Below, one piece after another: positions 6,945 to 15,207 of a stretch of 61,158 nucleotides of DNA (position 1 is its first letter; every line of letters begins with the position of its first letter). Source of the stretch: Nitrospiria bacterium (GTDB taxonomy: Bacteria > Nitrospirota > UBA9217). The notes under the pieces were generated by a model. The model had not been told where the DNA came from. It saw nothing but the letters and a program-made list of their open reading frames with translations, and ran no database searches. The position numbers and the translations under genes were made by a program. The stretch covers positions 1 through 61,158 of the forward strand of contig CAKKPG010000019.1 of assembly GCA_919901555.1 (NCBI GenBank). The letters are read 5' to 3'.

Positions 6945-7877
6945 TTATTTCAATCGGTTACCGAGAGCTTCCTTCGCCTGCTCCACATCCCGCTGCATCT
7001 GACGGATGAGAGACTGGGCATCGGGGAACTTCGCTTCGCCCCGAAGCCGCTTCACAAATGAAAGTTCCATATGTTTGCCGTAGAGGTCCCCCTCAAAATC
7101 AAAAAGATAGACCTCGATGGAAACAGGACCTGCGCCGAAGGTCGGCCTGACGCCGATGGACGTCACCCCTTCCAGGGTGCTGCCGCCCACGCGCGCGAGC
7201 ACGGCGTACACGCCGAAGGAGGGAAGGAGCTCATGCGCCGTGCTGATATTGGCGGTAGGAAATCCGAGGGTATGTCCCCGATGAGAGCCGTGCACCACCT
7301 CGCCCTCGATGCCGTAGTGCCGTCCGAGGAATTTCGCGGCTTCGTCCACCCTGCCTGCGGCTATCAGGTCGCGTATGCGGGAGCTGCTGACTGCCGCCCC
7401 CTCCACCTGCACCGCATCCACAACGCCCACCCCGAAGCCGTAGGTCCGGCCCGTCTTCTTGAGCGACTCGATGCTCCCTTCCCGGCCCTTGCCGAAGGCA
7501 TAGTCGTACCCCACGTACACTTCGCGGACGCCGATTTTCTTGTGGAGCACCTCCCGGGCGAAGTCTTCCGGGTTCTGGTCTGCAAAGGCCCGCGTGAAGT
7601 CGGCACAGATGGCCACCTCGATGCCTGCCGCCTCGATGAGCTTCATCTTCCCGTGAAAGGTGTTCAGGAGCTTCGGCGACCGCTCCGGCGCCAGGACCTT
7701 GAGCGGGTGGGGCTCGAAGGTGAAGACCATGGCCGTGCCGGAGATCTCCTTCGCCCGTTCGACGACCTTCCGGAATATCGCCTGATGGCCCAGGTGCACA
7801 CCGTCGAAATTCCCCAGGGTGAGCACCGGGTTCGGAAGCTTTTCGTTATAATTTTTTACTCCCCGGATGATCCTCAT
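6945..7877 (-). CDS. ribF: Bifunctional riboflavin kinase / FAD synthetase
   Basis: A 310-residue enzyme that converts riboflavin to FMN and then FAD. The N-terminal nucleotidyltransferase domain shows LGNFDGVHLGHQAIF (HxGH motif) and the later SSSRIRDLI block. The C-terminal flavokinase domain shows GHTLGFPTANI, then GVRPTFG and the FDFEGDLYGK block. The ATG at 7877 (MRIIRG) fits the family. An open frame extends further upstream but lacks homology. There is no Shine-Dalgarno sequence, and the upstream promoter predicts an almost leaderless transcript. No FMN riboswitch was seen. Confidence 0.95.
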   Translation of the reverse strand: MRIIRGVKNYNEKLPNPVLTLGNFDGVHLGHQAIFRKVVERAKEISGTAMVFTFEPHPLKVLAPERSPKLLNTFHGKMKLIEAAGIEVAICADFTRAFADQNPEDFAREVLHKKIGVREVYVGYDYAFGKGREGSIESLKKTGRTYGFGVGVVDAVQVEGAAVSSSRIRDLIAAGRVDEAAKFLGRHYGIEGEVVHGSHRGHTLGFPTANISTAHELLPSFGVYAVLARVGGSTLEGVTSIGVRPTFGAGPVSIEVYLFDFEGDLYGKHMELSFVKRLRGEAKFPDAQSLIRQMQRDVEQAKEALGNRLK

Positions 7878-7886
7878 TGCGGAGGG

Positions 7887-7915
7887 ATAATCGCATAAAG
7901 AGGCGAAATTGTCAA
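7887..7915 (-). promoter_or_regulatory. Promoter giving a near-leaderless ribF transcript
   Basis: Minus strand: perfect -35 TTGACA (7910-7915), 17-bp spacer, -10 GATTAT (7887-7892). The expected start is near 7880, only about three bases before the ATG at 7877. This explains the missing ribosome-binding site. Confidence 0.6.
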
Positions 7916-8302
7916 CAGCCCCGGCAGAGAAACACTTTTTCATGAACGCGCTTGCCCGGCGCGAATTCCGGACCAATCGATCCGATGCCGGCCTGGGCAA
8001 GATACATCCAGAATCAAGCACACCGTCGGAACAGCCGCTAAAATCGTGTGCATTTATTTGAAATTTTCTGCAGCAACCAAAAAACGGCCTCCTGCGCCCA
8101 TCCTGAATATATGCTAAAATCCATAACAAGAAGGCGGCGCGGCGACTGGGGCATGTTTAAGCGAATATGCCGGGCGCCTTTGCCCAATGGGGTTTCGGGG
8201 GGTACATTCATCCTTGACGCTCAGCAAGGCGGCAGGTGAAGGTATCCCCTTTTGTTTTTCCGGGGTTGCCCGAAGCGCAAAGAAGAATGAGGAGTAATAC
8301 TA
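7916..8302. other. Intergenic region without recognised gene
   Basis: This lies between divergent ribF and cheR. No convincing ORF or RNA gene was found. An extended -10-like TGCTAAAAT (8112-8120, plus) could be a weak promoter for the cheR operon. GAGGAGTAA just before 8303 is the cheR ribosome-binding site. Confidence 0.4.
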
Positions 8303-9130
8303 ATGAATCAGGGAAGCGGAACCGACTGCCGGGAGTTCCAGGAATTGCTTGCATATGTACAGGAATTGCGCGGTATCGATTTCAGCGCTTATCGGCCATC
8401 AACGATACAGCGAAGGCTTGCCTTACGGCTCCAGACCCTCGGGATGCCGGATTATGTCTCCTACCGTCGATTTCTCCAGGAGAAGCCGGCAGAACTTGAA
8501 TCCCTCGTTGATGCATTTACCGTCAGGGTAAGTCACTTTTTTAGAAACCCCTTTGTTTTTGAGGTGATCCATAACCTTGTCCTTCCCGAACTTATCGAGA
8601 CCTGCAAAAACGACACGCTGCGCATATGGTGCGCCGGATGAGCACGGGGCGAGGAGGCATATTCGATCGCCATCCTCCTGAAAGAGATTGCCGATAAAGA
8701 ATCTTTGCCGTCCGGAAGCTTTATCATCGCAACGGACATCGACCGGACAGCGCTCGCTGATGCTGAACGGGCCGTGTACAAAAACGAATCGCTGCTTGAA
8801 GTAAAAAATGAGCATCTCGATAAATACTTCATTCGAGAGAGCGGTAACTACGCATTAAATCATGAGATCCGGTCCATGGTGACGTTTGCCTGCCACGACG
8901 TCACCACCTGCACGTCGCCAAAAGAAGGGATATTCTCAGAGTACCATCTTGTTCTTTGCAGGAACCTGCTCATCTACTTCAACCGCGACCTGCAGAAGAG
9001 AGTGCAGAAGCAGGCATCAAGCGTATTGCGGCCGGGAGGGTATCTGGTCCTCGGCGAGGCCGAGGCCATGATTGGACCGGGTTTTGCGGAATTCATGCCT
9101 CATACGAAGATATACCGGAAAGGAAGCTGA
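8303..9130 (+). pseudogene. CheR-type protein-glutamate methyltransferase interrupted by in-frame TGA
   Basis: The frame reads through as a complete 275-residue CheR: an N-terminal helical domain (FSAYRPSTIQRRLALRL), then the SAM-binding domain with ATDIDRTALADAE and CRNLLIYFNRDL. It is split by one TGA (8639-8641) in the SAM motif, where WCAG-stop-ARGEEAYSIA matches the family pattern WxAGCxxGEExYS. The missing residue is thus normally Cys (TGC or TGT). If translated, it would methylate glutamates on chemoreceptor-like partners using SAM. The alternatives are base error, a real nonsense mutation, or selenocysteine; a typical SECIS is not evident. The kinase gene starts 5 nt downstream. Confidence 0.8.
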
Positions 9131-9135
9131 GCGCC

Positions 9136-11352
9136 GTGAAAAAATGGCTGCTCGAAAAAAAATGGCGCGCGATCCTTGCGGGGATCCTTGTGACGGCGAT
9201 GCCGCTCATCAGCCTTGCCTTGTTCGTCAATTTTACGGGGAACGCCGCGCTTGAGGAACGGGTCATAAATGAAAACAGAAATTATTCACTTCTTGCGGCC
9301 CATACTCTGGAAATGAATGTGAAGAGCCTTATCTACGCGGGAAAAGCATTTGCCACGAGGCCCCTATTGCTGCGAGATTTAAAAAGACGCGCTTATGCCT
9401 ATAAGGATACGCAAATACATCTCAAGAACCTGATTGATAATATCCCGAGCATCCAGAGGGCATTTATTACGACGCCTCAGGGGGTCCAGCTCTCCAATTA
9501 TCCGTTTACCCCTGATACCATCGGCAAGGACTTTTCAGCAAGGGACTGGTATAAGGGCGTATCGAGGAAATGGGGGCCTTACGTGTCCGAATATTATCTC
9601 AGGGCGGCGAAACCCCAGAAATACCTTTTCGCCATAGCCATACCCATAAGAGTGGAGGAACAAGTCATAGGCATCTTGGTCATGCAGCCCAAGGATGACT
9701 TTATCAAGGAATCCGTGAGCGCCCTTGATATCGGCAGCGGGCATCTTTATGTAGTGGACAGAAAAGGCGCGCTCGTCTATCACCAGAAGCTTGCCATCGA
9801 CAGGATCATTGATTATTCAAAAGTACCGGTAGTTCAGAAAGTTATGAAGGGGATGGAGGGTGTTGATAAGATCACAGACCCGTTGGATAACGTTCCGGTG
9901 CTTTCATCGTATCACCCCATGGAGGCATGGGGCTGGGGCGTGGTCGTGGACAAGCATCTGGATGTGGTCCTTGCACCGGTAAGGAAAGTGACTGTCTGGC
10001 TTGTCGTGGTGACGGGGCTCATGCTCTTCTTCGGAGGATATGCCGCCTACCGGGGGGTGGACCTCCTGGTCGAAACAGAACTGCTTGCGAAAAAACTTCA
10101 GGCAATGAATGAAGAGCAGCAGGCGATGAACGAGGAGCTTAGTTCGCAGCAGCATGAGATTGCCGAGGCGAACCAAAGGCTTGAGCAGGCGTCCCGGACC
10201 AAATCGGATTTTCTCGCCAACATGAGCCATGAGCTCAGGACGCCCCTGAACGCCGTCATCGGGTTTTCCGAGATCCTGCAGGACGAGCTGTTCGGAAAGC
10301 TGAATGAAAAGCAGCAGTTGTATGTAAAGAACATCCTCGGCAGCGGCAAGCATTTGCTAAATCTCATCAACGACATCCTCGACCTGTCGAAGGTGGAATC
10401 CGGCAAGATGGAGCTGGAACTGAGCAGGTTTTTAGTAAGAAACGAACTGAACGCAGCGATCTCGATGCTGAAGGAAAAGGCGATGAAACACGGGGTCATG
10501 CTCGGCTGTGAGCTGTCGCCGGATGCTGACATCGAGATCGAGGCGGACGAACGAAAGTTCAAGCAGATCATGTACAACCTACTCTCCAATGCCGTGAAGT
10601 TCACGCCGGAAGGGGGAGCCGTGAGCGTGAGCGCGAAATTAATTCGGAATGCGGAATTCGGAATGAAGACGAAAAAACAATTCCGCATTCCGCATTTGGA
10701 GATCAGCGTAGCTGATACGGGCATCGGCATCGCGCCCGACGACATCCCGAAGCTGTTTAACGAATTTACCCAGCTTGAATCGGCATATACCAAGAAGCAT
10801 GAAGGCACCGGACTGGGGCTTGCGCTGACGAGGAGGCTGGTTGAGCTTCACGGCGGCGTGATCAGGGTCGAAAGCGAGCCCGAGAAAGGCAGCAGGTTCA
10901 CGTTCACCCTGCCGGTGAAGCCGGCCCCGCGGCCGATACCCGTTGCAGGGGAAGATCGTCAGGCGGAAAAGAAACCAATGTCCGGGCGGCGCGCGCTCAT
11001 TATCGATGATGATCCAGGAACCCTCGGTCTCATGAAAGAGGCCTTGATGACCGACGGCTACAGCGTGTTCACGGCTGCTGAAGGAAAGACCGGCGTATTG
11101 ACCGCGAAACAAGAGACGCCGGATTTCATCGTGCTTGATCTGCTGATGCCCGGGATGAGCGGTTTTGAAGCGGTGGATATGCTGAGGTCCGACGCGAAGA
11201 CGGCGTCAATTCCGATCATCGTTCTCACGGGCATGGACCTTTCTACCGATGACAAGAAGAGACTGGATGGCAGGGTCCAATGCATCCTCGAAAAAGGAAA
11301 AATCAGGAAAGACAAATTCGCCGCAATGGTCAGGGAAGCGGTTGGCGGGTAA
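9136..11352 (+). CDS. Cache-domain hybrid histidine kinase
   Basis: A 738-residue inner-membrane kinase that starts at a GTG after GGAAAGGAAG. TM1 is near residues 11-33. A periplasmic double-Cache-like ligand domain follows (about 40-270, with PQGVQLSNYPF and RDWYKGVSRKWGPYVSEYY), then TM2 near 290-312. A Gln/Glu-rich coiled coil leads into HisKA with the phospho-accepting His in [12 protein letters not shown] (about 363). HATPase has the DTGIGI and GTGLGLAL boxes, and a C-terminal receiver carries FIVLDLLMPG. A palindromic repeat encodes about 20 extra residues inside the ATPase domain. It is in operon with CheR and the sigma-54 regulator, so phosphotransfer to that regulator is likely. Confidence 0.9.
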   Translation: MKKWLLEKKWRAILAGILVTAMPLISLALFVNFTGNAALEERVINENRNYSLLAAHTLEMNVKSLIYAGKAFATRPLLLRDLKRRAYAYKDTQIHLKNLIDNIPSIQRAFITTPQGVQLSNYPFTPDTIGKDFSARDWYKGVSRKWGPYVSEYYLRAAKPQKYLFAIAIPIRVEEQVIGILVMQPKDDFIKESVSALDIGSGHLYVVDRKGALVYHQKLAIDRIIDYSKVPVVQKVMKGMEGVDKITDPLDNVPVLSSYHPMEAWGWGVVVDKHLDVVLAPVRKVTVWLVVVTGLMLFFGGYAAYRGVDLLVETELLAKKLQAMNEEQQAMNEELSSQQHEIAEANQRLEQASRTKSDFLANMSHELRTPLNAVIGFSEILQDELFGKLNEKQQLYVKNILGSGKHLLNLINDILDLSKVESGKMELELSRFLVRNELNAAISMLKEKAMKHGVMLGCELSPDADIEIEADERKFKQIMYNLLSNAVKFTPEGGAVSVSAKLIRNAEFGMKTKKQFRIPHLEISVADTGIGIAPDDIPKLFNEFTQLESAYTKKHEGTGLGLALTRRLVELHGGVIRVESEPEKGSRFTFTLPVKPAPRPIPVAGEDRQAEKKPMSGRRALIIDDDPGTLGLMKEALMTDGYSVFTAAEGKTGVLTAKQETPDFIVLDLLMPGMSGFEAVDMLRSDAKTASIPIIVLTGMDLSTDDKKRLDGRVQCILEKGKIRKDKFAAMVREAVGG
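10638..10697. repeat. Word-type quasi-palindrome inserted in frame in a kinase
   Basis: TTCGGAAT words alternate with GCGGAA, then an A-rich spacer (AAGACGAAAAAACA), then ATTCCGCATTCCGCATT reading back. It is in frame and lies between the conserved ATPase segments VSVSAK and LEISVADTG. The same element occurs at the same site in the kinase at 27326-28672. Confidence 0.85.
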
Positions 11353-11373
11353 ATCTTGAAGCAGAAGACAGGT

Positions 11374-11398
11374 GCTCCGGGCTTGTCCGGGTCGGAGC
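11374..11398. repeat. Hairpin with CCCGGACAAGCC word
   Basis: GCTCCG (11374) pairs with CGGAGC (11398) around GGCTTGTCCGGGT. The word CCCGGACAAGCCGG recurs in either orientation near 12908, 36099 and 37447. It lies between the kinase stop and the ribosome-binding site of the next gene. Confidence 0.6.
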
Positions 11399-11433
11399 AA
11401 AGGGTTAAACGGTACTCAAGGAGATATTGTCGC

Positions 11434-12888
11434 ATGAACAACCCAAACGAACTCGGCATGCTTGTTGTGGACGACGATCCCCAGGCGCTGACCGTCGTCG
11501 AGAACATCCTTCAGGCCTGGGGCGCGAAAAACATCCTGACCGTTGACGATTCCCGCCGCGTCATGCCGCTCCTTGCCGAACGGAAAATATCGCTCATTAT
11601 CCTCGACCTCATCATGCCCCATGTCAAGGGACAGGAGTTGCTCGCGCAGATCACGGCGGAACATCCCGATATCACCGTCATTATCATGACCGGCATGAAT
11701 GACCTGGATACGGCCGTGGAGTGCATGAAAAAAGGCGCTTTTGACTTTTTGACCAAGCCCTTCCGGCAGGCCAAACTGATCGCAAGCGTGGAAAAAGCCG
11801 TGGAGATGCAGACCCTCCGCAGGGAGGTCGCGGCCCTCAGGCGTCAGGTGCTGCCCGGCGAAGTCCGGGACCCCTCGCGCTTCTCCTCCATCATCACGAA
11901 GAGCCCGAAGATGCTCGCCCTGTTCCGCTATGCCGAGGCTGTGGCCGGATCGGCCCAGCCGGTGCTGATCACCGGAGAGACCGGCACGGGCAAGGAGGTG
12001 ATGTCCAGGGCAGTGCATAACCTTTCCGGCCGGAAAGGGGAATTCATCGCGGTGAACATAGCCGGGCTCGATGATAGTCTCTTTTCCGACGCGCTCTTCG
12101 GCCACAAGCGCGGCGCCTTCACCGGCGCCCAGGGCGACCGTGAAGGACTGGTCAGCCGGGCCGCGGGCGGCACGCTTTTTTTGGACGAGATCGGCGACCT
12201 CCGCGAATCATCGCAGGTCAAGCTCCTGCGGCTCCTTCAGGAGCAGGTATATTATCCCGTGGGTTCCGACATCTCGAAGCGGACTGACTGCCGCGTCATC
12301 GCAACCACGAACCAGGACCTGCGGAAAAAGATCTCCGAGGGCGGATTCCGCAAAGACCTGTACTATCGCCTGTGCAGCCATGAGATCCATCTGCCGCCCC
12401 TCCGCGAGCGGGCAGAGGACATCCCCCTCCTGTTCCGTCAATTCATGGACGAGGCCGCGAGATCCATGGGCCTTGAGCAGTCGGACATTGTTTCGCTCGA
12501 GATCCCCGGCGCGTTGGCCGGCTATTCCTTCCCCGGCAATGTGCGCGAACTCCGGGCCATGGTCCATGACGCAATGGCGCAGCATCGGGGGGGAGCGCCT
12601 TTCACCGATTGTTTCAGCCGTCTCATCGAACAAAACAGCGGGACCGAATCCCCGGAAACCGGCGAAGACGGCCTAACCTGCGCATTCAAGCGGTTCCCCA
12701 CCCTCACGGAGATACAGGAGTATTTCGTGCGCGAGGCCCTCAAGCGCGCAAAGGGCAACCAGAGCGTTGCCGCGTCCCTCCTGGGGGTCACGCGCCAGGC
12801 CTTGAACAACAGACTGCAGCGGCGGAAAGACGTTTCAGATCCGATTTCCTCTTCCGACTCCGAGCCGGACCAGATCACGCTGCCGTGA
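11434..12888 (+). CDS. Sigma-54-dependent response regulator (NtrC family)
   Basis: A 484-residue transcription activator. The receiver spans residues 1-125 (VVDDDP, phospho-Asp in LIILDLIMPH, Lys in FLTKPF). The AAA+ domain spans about 160-390, with Walker A GETGTGKE, the sigma-54-contacting GAFTGA loop (KRGAFTGAQGD) and Walker B LFLDEIGDL. The C-terminus is a Fis-type helix-turn-helix (NQSVAASLLGVTRQALNNRL). AAGGAGATATTGTCGC sets the ATG at 11434. It probably receives phosphate from the hybrid kinase upstream. A sigma-54 promoter lies 260 nt after its stop and is a likely target. Confidence 0.95.
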   Translation: MNNPNELGMLVVDDDPQALTVVENILQAWGAKNILTVDDSRRVMPLLAERKISLIILDLIMPHVKGQELLAQITAEHPDITVIIMTGMNDLDTAVECMKKGAFDFLTKPFRQAKLIASVEKAVEMQTLRREVAALRRQVLPGEVRDPSRFSSIITKSPKMLALFRYAEAVAGSAQPVLITGETGTGKEVMSRAVHNLSGRKGEFIAVNIAGLDDSLFSDALFGHKRGAFTGAQGDREGLVSRAAGGTLFLDEIGDLRESSQVKLLRLLQEQVYYPVGSDISKRTDCRVIATTNQDLRKKISEGGFRKDLYYRLCSHEIHLPPLRERAEDIPLLFRQFMDEAARSMGLEQSDIVSLEIPGALAGYSFPGNVRELRAMVHDAMAQHRGGAPFTDCFSRLIEQNSGTESPETGEDGLTCAFKRFPTLTEIQEYFVREALKRAKGNQSVAASLLGVTRQALNNRLQRRKDVSDPISSSDSEPDQITLP

Positions 12889-13148
12889 GAAGGTCTTATC
12901 AAGCCTGACCCGGACAGGCCGGAACCAAATATGCCACGAAGACGCGAAAGCACGAAGAAAAGCAGCGCCCATGACTGACACCGGTAATTTTCATTGCGTA
13001 TCCTTCCGTGTAGTACTTTAGTTTCGCCTATCCATAGCAACATTTCTTGCTCGTCCCCGTCAACAAACGTTGCTCATCCATCACATGCATTCTCCCCCTC
13101 TCCCTCTCAAGCCGTTGCTTTTACGAATATAGCACGCGCAATCGCCGC
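12889..13148. other. Intergenic region with dispersed repeat words
   Basis: No gene is seen here. It contains a CCCGGACAGGCCGG word (about 12908-12922) and CACGAAG words (12934-12957) of the same kind as other spacers. The remaining 190 nt probably hold enhancer-like binding sites for the sigma-54 activator, since the promoter at 13149 follows; no binding motif could be defined. Confidence 0.4.
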
Positions 13149-13164
13149 TGGCATAATTTCTGCA
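13149..13164 (+). promoter_or_regulatory. Sigma-54 (RpoN) promoter
   Basis: TGGCATAATTTCTGCA matches the -24/-12 consensus: GG and GC are separated by exactly 10 nt, with TGGCA intact. It is 74 bp before the ATG of the small ORF at 13238 and just downstream of a sigma-54 activator gene. It would drive the small ORF, the receiver at 13460 and possibly the substrate-binding proteins. Confidence 0.65.
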
Positions 13165-13237
13165 ATGAATTTATCCGTACCCGAATGTTGCACTAAAGCA
13201 CGGCCTTGCTTAAACAACCCTCGTTAAGGAGACTTTC

Positions 13238-13372
13238 ATGGGAAAGAACGACAATAGCGACAAAAAAGCGTACAAGGAAGGCACGAGGATCCTCGAAGAG
13301 GCTGATTGAATTGCACAACATGAGACCTATTTTCAGGCGAAAGGGAAAGAGCAAATGAACACAGCCTTATAG
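13238..13372 (+). pseudogene. Small ORF with in-frame TGA (23 or 44 residues)
   Basis: TTAAGGAGACTTTC precedes ATG. The first part reads MGKNDNSDKKAYKEGTRILE plus EAD and stops at TGA (13307-13309). Beyond it the frame continues in the same style (IAQHETYFQAKGKEQMNTAL) to a TAG at 13370. A Trp (TGG) at the stop position would give a continuous helical protein. The true gene may have been longer, since a hairpin repeat starts exactly at the end. The function is unknown. Its position right behind the sigma-54 promoter suggests it is expressed. Confidence 0.45.
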
Positions 13373-13413
13373 GTCAAGCATCTTGCTTGACTGGTCAGGC
13401 TGGATGCCTGACC
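13372..13413. repeat. Two adjacent hairpins, second terminator-like
   Basis: GTCAAGCA/TGCTTGAC with a TCT loop, then GGTCAGGC/GCCTGACC with a TGGAT loop followed by TCTTTTGG. The first hairpin recurs at 27233-27251. The second could attenuate transcription into the receiver gene. Confidence 0.6.
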
Positions 13414-13459
13414 TCTTTTGGTGAGAAGATCAGAAGTTGAGAAGATGAGTGGAGGTTGT

Positions 13460-13822
13460 ATGCCCCGGAAAATATTAGTCGTCGAAGACAACGAAAAGAA
13501 CAGGATATTGATAAAGGACATCCTGCTGTATCACGGGTATGAGGTCATTGAGGCTGAAAACGGAAAGATCGGGGTGGAACTGGCGAAACAACATCTGCCG
13601 GACCTCATTCTCATGGACATCCAGATGCCGGTCATGGACGGGTTCAAGGCAATAGTAATGCTGAAAGACGACCCGGCCACACAGGCCATCAAAATGATCG
13701 CACTGACTTCATTCGCAATGAGGGGCGACCGGGAAAAGATCATGCAGGCCGGTTTCGACGATTATATTGCGAAGCCGATCGACACGAGAAAACTGCCGGA
13801 GATTGTGAAAAAATACTTATGA
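13460..13822 (+). CDS. Single-domain response regulator (DivK/CheY-like)
   Basis: A 120-residue receiver-only protein. It has the acidic pair in VVEDNEKN, the phospho-acceptor in LILMDIQMPVMDG, the Thr/Ser switch in IALTSFAM and the Lys in YIAKPID. GGAGGTTGT lies directly before the ATG at 13460; an ATG 15 nt upstream is an alternative. With no output domain, it likely shuttles phosphate within the phosphorelay or acts allosterically on a partner. It is closely similar in style to the receiver at 20979. Confidence 0.88.
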   Translation: MPRKILVVEDNEKNRILIKDILLYHGYEVIEAENGKIGVELAKQHLPDLILMDIQMPVMDGFKAIVMLKDDPATQAIKMIALTSFAMRGDREKIMQAGFDDYIAKPIDTRKLPEIVKKYL

Positions 13823-13991
13823 CTGAAGCCGGAAGGCCGTGATGCGCCTGAAACCCTGAAAGAAGCTGATGCAAGGATGTGTTCGAATAAAAGGGAGAAG
13901 AAGCACGAAAGAAATTAATAGCGCCTGGGCATTCTGCCGAGTGAGCTTTTAAGGAAGGTGCGGGCGGAGCTGGATAAGGGAGGCGAGAGAC

Positions 13992-15020
13992 ATGAATATA
14001 TCAATTCTAAAACGAAAAGCTTACAGGCTCACCATTGCTATTATTTTATTTCTCATGGTCCTGTCTGTCGGCAGCCCCGGCTGCAGCAGGAAGGAATCCG
14101 AAAAATACACGGGTCCTGTTGAAAAGGTCGCCCTCGCCGCCTATGCCGGTAGTTACGGATTTCTCCCATTTATAGCTCAGGAGCAAGGATATTTTGCGGC
14201 GAACGGCCTCGAGGTTACGGTCAATGAATACGACTTCGGCTTAAAGGCCGCTGATGCCCTTGTGGCCGGCAACGCCGATATTGCAACTGCCGCCGACTTC
14301 GTGCTGACCAGCTACAGTTTTGACCATGGCGACCTCAGGGCCTTGGGAACAATTGCAACCTCTACAACTGATGAAATTGTTTTCAGGAAGGACAGAGGCA
14401 TTGAGAAGCCGATTGACCTGAAGGGGAAAAGGGTCGGCGTACCGGCCAAAACCAAGGCGGAATATTTTCTGGCGCGGTTTCTCACCTTCAACGGGGTTGC
14501 TTTTAGGGACATCCATGTTGCCTATCTTGAGCCTTCTCAAATAGTAGAGGCAATTTCAAACGGCGGTATTGATGCCGCGAGCGTGTGGGGGCCGTTTGTC
14601 CAAAAGATCAGAGCTTCGCTTGGAGCGAATGCAGCAAGCTGGCCCGCCCAGAGCGACCAGGCGTTTTATTATTTGCTTCTGGGCAGGGAAGGCTGGGTCC
14701 GGAAGCACCCCGAGGCAATTAAGCGTTTTCTGAAAGCCATGATGCAGGCGGAGGAATTTACGGGGAAATATCCCGCTGAAGCCCGGAAGTTTGTTGCAAG
14801 ACGGTTTAAATACGATATGGCATTTGTACAGTCAATCTGGCAAAAGAACAATTTTACCGTTGAACTCCCGCAGGCTTTACTTTTGCAGATGGAGGACGGG
14901 GCAAGATGGAGGATAAAAAACAGGCTCACCCGTAAAACAAAGGTCCCGAACTATCTGAATTTTATTTATATAGACGGGCTGAAGGCGGTGAAACCTGAAG
15001 CGGTAACAATTATCAGGTGA
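13992..15020 (+). CDS. NMT1/SsuA-like periplasmic substrate-binding protein (A)
   Basis: A 342-residue exported protein with an N-terminal hydrophobic signal (residues 11-29) ending in a possible but atypical lipobox (SPGC). The NMT1/THI5-like fold is shown by GSYGFLPFIAQEQGYFAANG, the lobe-crossing DLKGKRVGVPAKTKAEYFL, and the helical region around HPEAIKRFLKAM. Relatives bind taurine, sulfonates, nitrate or pyrimidine precursors. No permease or ATPase gene is nearby. Two genes downstream is a membrane kinase, so a sensory role is likely. The C-terminus (KVPNYLNFIY) is nearly the same as in the next gene, showing recent duplication. Confidence 0.88.
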   Translation: MNISILKRKAYRLTIAIILFLMVLSVGSPGCSRKESEKYTGPVEKVALAAYAGSYGFLPFIAQEQGYFAANGLEVTVNEYDFGLKAADALVAGNADIATAADFVLTSYSFDHGDLRALGTIATSTTDEIVFRKDRGIEKPIDLKGKRVGVPAKTKAEYFLARFLTFNGVAFRDIHVAYLEPSQIVEAISNGGIDAASVWGPFVQKIRASLGANAASWPAQSDQAFYYLLLGREGWVRKHPEAIKRFLKAMMQAEEFTGKYPAEARKFVARRFKYDMAFVQSIWQKNNFTVELPQALLLQMEDGARWRIKNRLTRKTKVPNYLNFIYIDGLKAVKPEAVTIIR

Positions 15021-15063
15021 TGTTATGAAATATGCATTGTGAATTCGCAAAGAACAATGGAAA

Positions 15064-15168
15064 TGTCATTCCTGCCCCGTATCAGGGTACGGGGTAAACT
15101 CCAGCAGGAATCCAGAAGCCGTCCCCCGTATCAAGTACGGGGCAGGCTCAGTCAAGCACGGAATGACA
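15064..15168. repeat. GTCATTCC...GGAATGAC-type dispersed repeat
   Basis: TGTCATTCC at 15064 pairs with GGAATGACA at 15160-15168. Inside are two small palindromes built on CCCCGTATCA-GTACGGGG. This is the widespread class of intergenic repeat seen in many proteobacteria and relatives (similar ends occur in neisserial dRS3). It separates the two duplicated binding-protein genes. Confidence 0.8.
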
Positions 15169-15207
15169 GTGCCGGTAAACGAGGTGAGGCTAAAGGAGGG
15201 TTTCAAG

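Noticed and set aside
7878-8129. FMN riboswitch upstream of ribF
   Set aside because: No conserved RFN-element segments are visible, and the predicted transcript is nearly leaderless.
8642-8680. SECIS element after the cheR TGA
   Set aside because: The best hairpins are GGCGA/TCGCC, with a loop starting only about 11 nt from the TGA, or AGGAGG/CCTCCT, with a loop that starts with C. Neither fits the usual spacing and loop-G pattern, so it is not listed as a feature.
8303-13372. Genome-wide recoding of TGA
   Set aside because: TGA ends many intact genes in the window (for example the heads and tails of overlapping pairs such as ATGA junctions), so it is a normal stop here.
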